Source: Argyresthia goedartella
Taxonomy: Eukaryota > Arthropoda > Insecta > Lepidoptera > Argyresthiidae
Direction: 5' to 3'
NCBI GenBank assembly: GCA_949825045.1
Contig: OX463818.1
Coordinates: 33,062,906 to 33,126,905, forward strand
Length of the DNA stretch: 64,000 nt
A model generated the notes under the pieces. It worked only from the letters and a program-made list of their open reading frames with translations, ran no database searches and had not been told where the DNA came from. The translations under genes were made by a program, and so were the position numbers. Shown here in pieces: positions 56,111 through 64,000 of the stretch; the first letter of the stretch is position 1; every line of letters begins with the position of its first letter.

Positions 56111-56725
56111 TATTTAATACGTTATTGCACATACACATCCTTTATACTTTCAATGGGTGGACTAATATTAATATTAATTATAGCTAAGTATACAAAAAGT
56201 ACTTATTTTATGTAATACCCCCAAGCGTACATAAACTAAAACTAAAATTGCATAGTAAGTAAGTATCAACAGATAGTCTTACTTTGTAAGCTAACCTAAA
56301 TAAAAGTTTGAAAGTCACTGACTTTTTTACGATAGGGAAAGACCGGCTGATATTAGTCCGATCTTCAACCACACGGGGCAAGACCGGATCTCTGGCTACA
56401 GCTATCTTACGATTGTATTTGTCAGTTTAAACTAACGGCTACATGTTAAAAATCGATTTCACACTCAAGATATAAAGGAAAACTATCAATACTTACCATA
56501 AAATTGAAAAAATGTAGTCTGGGGAAAGTTCGGATCTTCAATAGGGACACGAAAATATTAGGTTTTAGTTTTTTGCACATAGCACACGTATATCCCATCG
56601 CAGTAACGACCGCAGACTGAAGGGAGGGGCAGAAAAAATGGAGTCTGATTATTATGTTGCCAGATTTAAAAAATATTGCCGCGTTTGGGAGTTACTTGAA
56701 TTATCTGATCTTCCCCCGATCTGTT
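56111..56725. other. Right subterminal region of the pogo-like element
   Basis: No gene. AT-rich left part; right part has repeated 'gaccggctgatattagtccg', 'ggcaagaccggatctc', 'ggggaaagttcggatcttc'-type motifs matching those on the left side. Confidence 0.6.
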
Positions 56726-56742
56726 CTTACCCCAACGCACCT

Positions 56743-56996
56743 TATTTGTTTAGTGTGCAATGATCTGTTATTGTTATTAGGTTTGTTAGTATTTTTATTT
56801 GGCTTGCTGACGTCTGGTACACAAATTATTGGGACACTGAGTCGGGATTGAGACATTTTAATTTCAATACTTTTTTAGTGACAATTCGGACACCTTCTTG
56901 ATATTGATGCTGTTTTTACAGTCAGATAAAATGCTTCATATTGGAATTTGTTGAAAAAGAGAGCTACCAAAACTATAAATTGCTCTGTGGACGTTT
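56743..56996 (-). repeat. Repeat R, copy B (right part)
   Basis: Reverse complement of 31961-32208 ('accttcttgatattgatgct', 'ggcttgctgacgtctggtac'). It shows that the 8.2-kb pogo-like element split a single copy of R. Confidence 0.85.
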
Positions 56997-57179
56997 ACCA
57001 CTCTACACCTTGTCCAGCATAGCTTGATCGATGACAGCTTGTCACTTTGAAATAAGGTCTTGTCTTGTCTTTTGGATAAGGTCGATATAAATTATCGATA
57101 TTCCAACTAAAGTTACTGAATGTTTCAAACAAATCAAACAAAAGGAAGTAATAACACATTTTTATTATGGCTCCTCCTA

Positions 57180-57330
57180 GCTCCTAGTCATAGGGTAAAA
57201 AGTGACCCTATTGGTAAGAATCTGCTGTCCGTCTGTCTGTCTGTCTGTCCGTCTGTTACCAGGCTGTATCTCACGAACCGTAATAGTTAGACAGTTGAAG
57301 TTTTCACAGACGATGTATTTCTGTTGCCGC
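57180..57330 (-). repeat. Common lepidopteran repeat, left half
   Basis: 'gggtaaaaagtgaccctatt', 'ctgtccgtctgtctgtctg' and 'caggctgtatctcacgaacc' match the inverse of 10195-10350. The right half ('tataac', 'aaataaatatttaagggggc') follows a hAT insertion at 60428-60480. Confidence 0.8.
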
Positions 57331-57924
57331 TAGCGTTGCCAGGTCCTCATACCGAAAAGCCGGACAGAGCTGTGAGTTTGGCATAACATTTGGGTCAAAA
57401 AGCCGGACATCCTGCATTTTCAACAATTTTAAATATTCGTGTAAAAATTAATTTTTTTTTTGGCCTAACATTTTGGTAAAAAAGCCGGACACTGCATTTT
57501 AGGGGATTTTTTGGTATTAATGTAGAAAATTATTGAAAACCAAGCTTTTTTGATAATTTACAATAAAACTAATGCCAAATTAGTCTAAAAGTACTTTATT
57601 ATTAATCAGTCTCAATAATTCTTTCCTTAATTCAAATTAAATGCAACATCAGTCTAAATTATGTGTCTTAAATTCTCAATATATAAAACAAAACAGAACT
57701 TATTCTGTAAATAATCAAAACAAAACAAAACTTCTTCTCTTAATAACCAAAACAAATCTCTACTCTTATTAATATAAACTATAAACTCGACACTTCTTCA
57801 TAATCATAATCATAATCATAAATCATTTATTTGCTTATAATATGCGTACAAGGAGTTCTTAAATAATCTCTCTTAAATAATCAAAACAAAAAAGACTTCT
57901 TATCTTTCAATTAGACATTAAACA

Positions 57925-59794
57925 TTATTCTAAATATTTTTGGTTTGCAGTAACAAGCTTTAAAAGTTCAGTTTCTTTTATTATGCAGTTGTAAAAATCC
58001 TTGCACGATAAGTGTTTTAAATTGTATTCTACGAGTAGCATTTTAGCAACTGTATCTACGTTAAGTCTGTTGCGCTGTTTTGACCATTGTTGACCTATTA
58101 TAGAGAAAACTCGTTCCACGTTTGCATTGTGGCCTGGAATCGCGAAATAAAATTGGCAAATAGTTAGAAATTCTGAAAAGCTTTCTTCAGAATTCATTGA
58201 TTTAAAATATTGGACCCATTTTTTGTGGGCTAACTGTTTCTTGAAATCAACATCCTCTTTATTATTAATTAAAAAGCTTTTCAGGTTTTGCAGTTGATCA
58301 AAACATTTGCTGTCATCAATTTTGACGTTGTTTTTCGTTATGATACTTATAGTATTGGAAACTTGATTCCATTCAGGAACATCTTTTAAAGACATCCATG
58401 AAAAATGTTTTGTCTCTTTGTATAGGTTTTCAGTCCATGATTTTAAATATTGTACTGCAATTGTGTACATGTTTTTAATATTTTCTTTGAACGCAGTCAC
58501 TTGGTCAACATTATTGTCAATGTCATTAAACTTACGTAAAATAGAAACCACTTTTAGTGGACAAAAATCTTGTTCAATCCTTGCATTTATGCTGTTCATT
58601 ATTTCAGAACAGTTTTCTAATACCTCATTCACTGGAACATCAGCCTTCTCTGTATTTTTGATGTAGTTTTGATATATGGCCATGAAAGAATGAACAGCCC
58701 AAAAATAGCCTTCGTTCAGATCATTTTCGAAAAATTCTCTTAATGTTCTTGATGCATTATTCCCGCTTGTCAGAAAATATGACTTCAGCGGGTCATACAT
58801 CTGTAAGATTCTTTCTATCGCTGGGAACAAACTCAGCCAGCGGGTCTTTGAATGATATAGCATTTGTTTAAAATGAACGTCTAATTCTGAACTAATCCTT
58901 TTCAGTTCCTCTGTGCGTACTGTAAATGTAGCAAAATGATTGTGAAGCTGCATGACAATACTTTCAAAGCACAATGGCAAAGAATCGAGAGACCTATGGA
59001 CGGAATTATTGAAAATATGCGCAACGCAACCGACTCCAACTATATTTTCATTATTCGTTAGAGATTTTAGTAGGCAAAATACATTATTTTGTCCTCCTCT
59101 GTCTTTGCCGCCAAAATTCGTAGCAGCATTATCAGCCGAATAAGCCACTAGTTTGTGCGAGAGGTTTTTGTCGTGCAGAGAATCGTAGACGTAATTAGAT
59201 ATCGTTTCGGATGTCTCATTTTGTTGAGATTGTAGGTCTATAAGGGAGACCTGAATCCCGTCTTTCATATAATCAAAATACTGAATTAACAGCGGAAATA
59301 GCTCAATATTCCCATGATTGCTTGCATCGGTGGAGGCGCTTATGTATTTTATGTCACACAAATCGTCCAGTGTTTTTTTTTAAAACATGGAGCAAGAACA
59401 TTTTTCAAAATTGCTTCGCCTTTGTCCTGGCACAGGATACTTCTTTCGCAATATATGAATCTGCATAAAGGCATTTTTGAAGTGGCACTGTACAGTCTAG
59501 TGAGTTAAACGACTGATTGTGTTGTACTGTATGAAAAACCAACGTAGTTGTAGTTGCTTGTTTAGTAACGAAACTATCCATTTTTGATGAATAGGCAGAG
59601 GTCCTGATATTTTTTCTATGCTTTTCTGTAGCCAAATGTTTTTCCAGGTCATATTTTCCTTTGCTGGCTATTGATATGATCTGGTCACATACCTCGCATT
59701 TAACCTCCCATGGTTCAGCTTTCGGGCCTGCCGACTTAAACATTTTGTAAGAGTTTTGTAACTCTTCCGAAAATATACATTTTCTTTTTGGCAT
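57925..59794 (-). pseudogene. BED-finger hAT transposase with a homopolymer frameshift
   Basis: The N-terminal frame 59794-59405 carries the BED finger ('VKCEVCDQIISI', 'DLEKHLATEKHRK'). A run of nine T at about 59370-59378 separates it from the main frame 59361-57925. That frame has 'YISASTDASNHGN' (D), 'AYSADNAATNFGG' (D), 'GVGCVAHIFNNSVH', 'SKTRWLSLF', and the hATC domain 'FAIPGHNANVERVFS'. The intact rest and a single homopolymer slip mean that a sequencing error or a very recent loss is possible. Confidence 0.88.
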
Positions 59795-60079
59795 TTTGTT
59801 TGAGATCTGAAAATAATAAAACGTTTTATTTACCTATTTCTTACAGCATCACTCACATACACTACACTCAACTCAACACATGATGGTTTATTAAATTTAA
59901 GTAACACATCCTCTTTAAACCTTAATGAGCGTTTTATGTTTTTGTGATTTATAAAAGTACAGTGAGTCAGTTTTAGCTAAAACACTGTTTGTTGTAAGTT
60001 CTTTTATTCTTTTAGGATCAGAGTACTGTACAAATACAAAACTTACCAAAGTTCTTGTCGCTAAATAAGAAAAACAAGA

Positions 60080-60310
60080 AAGCGACGTGCATACACACGC
60101 ACGCGCGCGCCTCTGCCACCGTTCGCTAGCGACGTAGCGACTACGACTGAGCGTTAGAATGTGTGTGTGTGCAGTGGCGCAGGCAGGCGACGCAGGGGAG
60201 CGGGTGGGCGGGGGCAACAGCGCTCGCCCTCGCTCGGCCGGCCGGCGATGGCGCGGCGCCGGCTTCTTTCATTCGCGAATTCGGTCTCGATGCGCGCGAA
60301 TTTTGAAATC
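60080..60310 (-). promoter_or_regulatory. GC-rich promoter-like block upstream of the hAT transposase
   Basis: Includes (cg)-rich 'cacgcgcgcgcctctgcc' and 'gagcgggtgggcggggg' (Sp1/KLF-like). It precedes the transposase ATG (59794) by about 300-500 bp, with possible 5' UTR between. Inferred from composition. Confidence 0.4.
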
Positions 60311-60524
60311 TAAAAAGCCTAACAAAAGCCGGACAGGCCGGACGACGCTTATTTTGGCCGGACAGGCAATCAAAAAGCCTGACTAATGTCCGGCTAAAGC
60401 CGGACGCCTGGCAACGCTAGTTGCCGCTATAACAAAAAAAACAGAATTAAATAAATATTTAAGGGGGCTCCCATGCAACAATTCCTTTAATACCACATAC
60501 AAACTTATGAATGCAACTGGTTAC

Positions 60525-61950
60525 GTAGGGTAAATACGCCAAATGTCGGCCCCTTTACGGATTTTGGAACTTTAGATCGCTCTGGCTCATCAGTTTGCAA
60601 CGAAAGGATAGCTTGTGATAGGATTTTAGATAGGTTGATAAATCTATTTTATGTTAATAGGCATAAGGTTGACTTTTCTAGGAAAAGAAAAAAGTATCAA
60701 GGTTTAAATGCGTCGAGAACGAAAAAACCATAAAGTCGGCCATTCACAGCCCATGGTCGGTCACGTTTTTCCCAAATGTCGGCCGGGTATAGGGTGTTTT
60801 CAATTAAGACAATGGAAAATGTTATCAAATGGTTTATTTTGGCAGGAGTATAACACTGATAATATATACATAATCTATATGTAGATATTATAGTAAAAAA
60901 TTGTATTTGTTTTATTGTAAATGAGACCTTTGATTTGCACTTTACTACTGTTATTTATATTGTTATTTATTTATATAATCTAAACAAAGTTTAACAACAT
61001 TTCAAGTACCTTTGTATCTACTTAGCACTCTACATTGCACTTCACTATTATTATAATAATTTAAACATTACTTGTAGATATATTTTTATTTGTTTTATTG
61101 TAAATGAGAAATTTGATTTGCACTTTACTATTATTAAATGGTATTTATTTATATAATTATAACAAAGTTAAACACCACTTCTAGTATGTATCTACTTAGC
61201 ACTCTACATTGCACTTTACTATTATTATACCAAAGTTAAACATTACTTCTAGTATGAATCTACTTAGTAATCTAAATTTTTGGGCTTAAGTAGGAACTCG
61301 CGTTATACAACAATCAACAAAGATTATTCTACTTGTAATAAACCTAAGACTACAATAATCAAGTAAACTTTTTTTGTTGAGTAACGTAATACATTCAGCC
61401 TCAAAATAATTGTATGTTTTTTTAAAAGGAGAAACAAAAAACACTAGCTTTTCTTGAATATACTCAGCGGCACAACTAACTAACCGCCTACATTTTCCAA
61501 TTTTTGGTAAAATAAGACTTTATTAATTATGTTCATTACTAAATCAAATAGGTCAAGCAAGTTACTGCAACTAGCTATTTAATATAGTAATGAACATAAC
61601 TGAAAATAGTCTTATTTTACCAAAAATTGGAAAATATAGACGGTCGGTCATTGTGCCGCTGAGTATATTTAGTGAAAGTTAAATAGTGTATTATGTTTCT
61701 CCTTTTAAAAAACATAAAATGATTTTGACGAAGTACGAACATACCAGGCATCTTTCGGAGAATCTCAATCTAAACCAATAATAAGGCAATGATGACAAAT
61801 GAAATCATTATCCGCCACTTCTGAATATGGTAATCCTTTTTTGTTGTACATTGAAGATGGAACTATTTTGGGCACCGATCACACCCAACGTTTTTTAATT
61901 TGTCATCTTCGACATCGCTAACGAGTTCCTCGTCACACCCAGCGCAATTT
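60525..61950. mobile_element. Left part of a decayed pogo-like element, no gene
   Basis: A likely end is at 'TAGGGTAAATACGCCAAATG' (60527), followed by repeated 'aaatgtcggcc'-type subterminal motifs (60537, 60731, 60752, 60773). 60900-61275 holds about two and a half diverged tandem units ('tgcactttactattatt', 'tatctacttagcactctaca'). 61414-61715 is a fold-back repeat. The right end is outside the window. Confidence 0.6.
61414..61715. repeat. Fold-back repeat (about 300 bp)
   Basis: Outer arms 'tttaaaaggagaaaca' and 'tgtttctccttttaaa', and inner arms around 'actcagcggcacaa'/'ttgtgccgctgagt' and 'tttggtaaaataaga', pair along almost the whole length with a loop of about 45 bases. Probably a MITE inserted in the decayed pogo-like element. 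Confidence 0.78.
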
Positions 61951-61951
61951 A

Positions 61952-63382
61952 TTAGTTTTTTTTTATTTTCTTAGTCTTTCTAGTTTTATTATGTGTAGCT
62001 TGTCTTTTCTTTTGAACGGCCATTTTTGTTTTCGCCTTGGCTTCCTTTTTAGCCGCCATACTGTTTTTCCGGTCCTGGACTTTTTGTACCCTTTCCTTTT
62101 TAATATTTTCTTTATTTTCATAATACTCTCTCCATTTTGTAGAAGATATAGCAAGCGGCATGATTTCTCCGCCAACTGTGCGTGATCGGTGTTAACCTTC
62201 TGTTACTATTTCCTGATGGAAGTGGGGAGCTACCAACTCGAGGCAAGGACGATATTGTATAATCAAAAGTAATATCATTCAAGACCTCCACTTCTTCTAC
62301 GAAACTTTCCGGCAATGAAAGCAACGACTGTGAATCGCAATCTATTGTTTCAGATTCGACGTCAATGGCGTCGAAATCCTTATTGAGAACCAATGAATGT
62401 GGTAACGGTATTATAATTTTTCGTTTTAACGTTGCTTTCATTGCCGGAATGTTTCGTAGAAGTGGAGGTCTTAAATGATATTACTTTTGACTTTGTTCTA
62501 TCTTTATCATCATCATGTACTAAAGCAACAATCACTTCTTCGAAGCGTACATCAGGGGACTCAGATCTCTCGGAAGAAGAAGGCAGAATCTTCTCTTCAT
62601 TAGGATTGTCAGATATTAGAATTGTGACAGAATTTTCAGAGATTTGATTTTCAAGTGCTGCTGGTACAATAAATGGTATTTCGATATCCTGGAGGTCTAC
62701 ATTTTCACCGGTGTCCTGAGGTATGGCGAAGACATCAGTTTCTTGTTCTGGGAAATCAATCACTAACACCTCTTCACTACGTTGTGATGATGTTACCTTG
62801 TTTTGATATTTGTTAAGCTGACACGATCGGACAGCTTGATTTTCAGTTGCTGTATTACTGAACTCATTTAAAGCATCTTTTAATTTTTGGAGTTCTATAA
62901 CTATTCCCTTTTCTTTCAGTTCGTTATTGAAAAACGTTAAAACTGCTACAGTGGTTTCATGTCTTGACTCGAGGGAATCGTTTTTGTTTCATTTATTTCC
63001 ATGTTTTCCAAAGTGTTTTTCACACATTTGGTATAATCCACTGCATTGGGATTAAAGGGGTAAATACCTTTCAAACTCATTTTTTATTGTTTGTGACATA
63101 TCTTTGTCTAAGACCTTCTGCAGCAATGGACAAAACGTTACTTTGGTCAAGGGTTTTCCCTGTTCATCATGCCGCAGGCTTTAGCAGTGTTTCGCCATTC
63201 AGATTTCAAAGGCTTAAACACACTTACATCGGCGGGCTGGAGGATGTATGTTGTGTTGGGTGGTAAAGCGTACAGATTTATTTCATTGCGTCACAAAATT
63301 CCCATAAATGAAAATTGAGATGGGATTTGTTGCCATCAACAAATGAACCGACGGGTCTTTTTACTTCTTTTTAGATCTAGAC
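61952..63382 (-). pseudogene. Pogo/jerky-like transposase, C-terminal half, heavily broken
   Basis: On the minus strand: 'PVGSFVDGNKSHLNFHLWEF' starts at 63350. 'TTYILQPADVSVFKPLKSEW' (the DDE_1 third-acid region) lies at about 63240-63200. A frame-broken linker leads to the acidic tail (62769-62380, 'MLVIDFPEQETDVFAI'). A basic end follows ('KERVQKVQDRKNSMAAKK', stop near 61952). Many stops and shifts are present. The N-terminal half is missing because a hAT element begins at 63383. Confidence 0.8.
62263..62489. repeat. Inverted duplication inside the pogo-like pseudogene
   Basis: 62263-62325 ('acctccacttcttctacgaa') and 62431-62489 ('ttcgtagaagtggaggt') are inverted copies of about 60 bp with a spacer of about 105 bp. 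This explains the similar open frames on both strands here. Confidence 0.85.
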
Positions 63383-64000
63383 CAGTGGTGGGCAAACTTT
63401 CTTCATAAGGGGCCAGAAAGTTTAAAAAAATTCAGAGGAGGGCCGGAATTACAGCAAAAATGTATTTTGATTTAAAACCGTTAACTACTCATGTAAAAGT
63501 ATAGGTAAACATTGTTTATTTGAAATCGTTTAATCATATATAAACATAACCATTATAATACACAATATCATCTACTTACAAATTACAATTCAACTTTTAT
63601 TCGAAGGCCCTGCCATAGTCAGTGTGTGAGACATATGAAATTGTTTTTGATTTGCAATAATATCGTCGAATGCAGGTTCGAGTTGCGATGAAGTAACTTT
63701 CAGCAGAGAGAAAAGGTGTTCATCAGTAAGTCGGTTTCTAATTGAGTTTTTTTGCAATTTCATGGTCGAAAAAGTCTGTTCGCAGACATATGACGATCCA
63801 AACATCGCCATAATTTTCTGGGCGTGAGCAATCATCTTTGGGTAATCAGCTTTCGGCAGTGTTCTATAAAACTCCAGTTTTGATGAATTTAAGAAGAGTT
63901 GTTTTAAGTGCGTACTACACTGCATTTCTATAACTTCAAGTTGCAATTCGTCAGAGACGTTCTCCGGGTCTACGTTAAACGGCATCGAAAAAACATCAAG
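63383..64000 (-). mobile_element. hAT (Charlie-like) element, running off the window
   Basis: The end reads CAGTGGTGGGCAAACTTTCT at 63383, the classic hAT terminus, directly after the pogo-like pseudogene. The element's transposase occupies 63985-63590 on the minus strand. The other end is beyond 64000. Confidence 0.85.
63590..63985 (-). CDS. hAT transposase C-terminal part (GTF2IRD2/ZBED-like group), partial
   Basis: 'MPFNVDPENVSDELQLEVIE', 'QCSTHLKQLF', 'MAMFGSSYVCEQTFSTMKL' and 'NRLTDEHLFSLLKVTSSQ' form the hATC region of the group that also gave rise to GTF2IRD2-like and ZBED genes. The frame is still open at the left edge of the visible part and probably continues beyond the window; the ATG at 63985 is unlikely to be the true start. 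No break is visible. Confidence 0.85.
   Translation of the reverse strand: MPFNVDPENVSDELQLEVIEMQCSTHLKQLFLNSSKLEFYRTLPKADYPKMIAHAQKIMAMFGSSYVCEQTFSTMKLQKNSIRNRLTDEHLFSLLKVTSSQLEPAFDDIIANQKQFHMSHTLTMAGPSNKS

Larger units (their letters stand above)
48554..56742. mobile_element. 8.2-kb pogo-like element with TA duplication, carrying nested elements
   Basis: Inverted ends AGGTGCGTTGGGGTAAG lie at 48554-48570 and, inverted, 56726-56742, each flanked by TA (48552-48553, 56743-56744). Copy A of repeat R shows the empty site 'ttttcaagTAtttgttt' (reverse complement near 32206). Subterminal repeats of the form GGGGwAAGAyCGGA occur on both sides: about 48775, 48795, 48957, 56335, 56380, 56520 and 56710. 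It contains the transposase gene, a SINE, a fold-back element and a MULE. Confidence 0.92.
57331..60419 (-). mobile_element. hAT element with 8-bp duplication GTTGCCGC
   Basis: Duplications lie at 57323-57330 and 60420-60427. The inverted ends start TAGCGTTGCCAGG. Subterminal 'aaaagccggacag'/'gtccggctaaagccgga' motifs repeat at both ends (57355, 57400, 57480; 60330, 60345, 60390). It is inserted in a common moth repeat whose sequence resumes directly afterwards. Confidence 0.93.

Noticed and set aside
1..64000. CRISPR array, bacterial operons or Shine-Dalgarno sites
   Set aside because: The window is eukaryotic: spliced genes, SINEs and polyA-type tails; tandem repeats lack the spaced-repeat pattern of CRISPR.

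Overview
The window is from a lepidopteran (moth or butterfly) genome. Supporting signs are AT-rich DNA, spliced genes with GT-AG introns, a 3' fragment of the moth RTE-type repeat at about 9021-9212, two copies of the familiar lepidopteran (GACG)n/'gggtcccgttt' repeat, and a tRNA-derived SINE family. I found no host gene. Practically all of the 64 kb is transposable elements, many inserted into one another. This composition fits heterochromatin or a W chromosome, which is an inference.

Layout: 1-3560 is a 5'-truncated non-LTR retrotransposon. 3600-9450 is a two-gene DNA transposon with a SWIM/YqaJ exonuclease-like gene (+) facing a THAP/DDE_4 transposase gene (-). It is split by a non-LTR insertion at 5050-6888 (8-bp duplication) and by an RTE fragment in an intron. 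9680-10120 is a hAT remnant. 11940-14900 and 15080-18320 are two decayed non-LTR elements. 18489-21605 and 27488-30653 are two copies of a gene family I cannot assign, with a conserved D-80-D-32-E triad in an HGKG context. The first copy is interrupted by a 1.1-kb hAT-like element. The second lies inside a 9.6-kb pogo-like element (22136-31725) with perfect 24-bp inverted ends and an intact pogo/Tigger transposase.

31730-35990 holds pieces of non-LTR and BEL/Pao elements arranged as a large inverted repeat. 35985-39751 is a hAT element carrying a solo LTR with a 26-bp minisatellite. 39780-46300 is a non-LTR element with ORF1, endonuclease, reverse transcriptase and RNase H, broken by three insertions. 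46308-56996 is an inverted copy of the repeat seen at 31961-33372. It carries a 969-bp insert with a 265-codon gene of unknown, possibly viral, origin (47407-48204), and an 8.2-kb pogo-like element (48554-56742) that itself contains a SINE and a complete MULE element. 57331-60419 is a hAT element. 60525-63382 is a decayed pogo-like element cut by another hAT element that runs off the right end.

The genes do not form a host pathway. Each cluster is a self-mobilising unit or its remains. Several insertions can be proved inside the window because uninterrupted sister copies are present, or because removing the insert and one target duplication restores a reading frame. This allows the relative ages of many insertions to be ordered.
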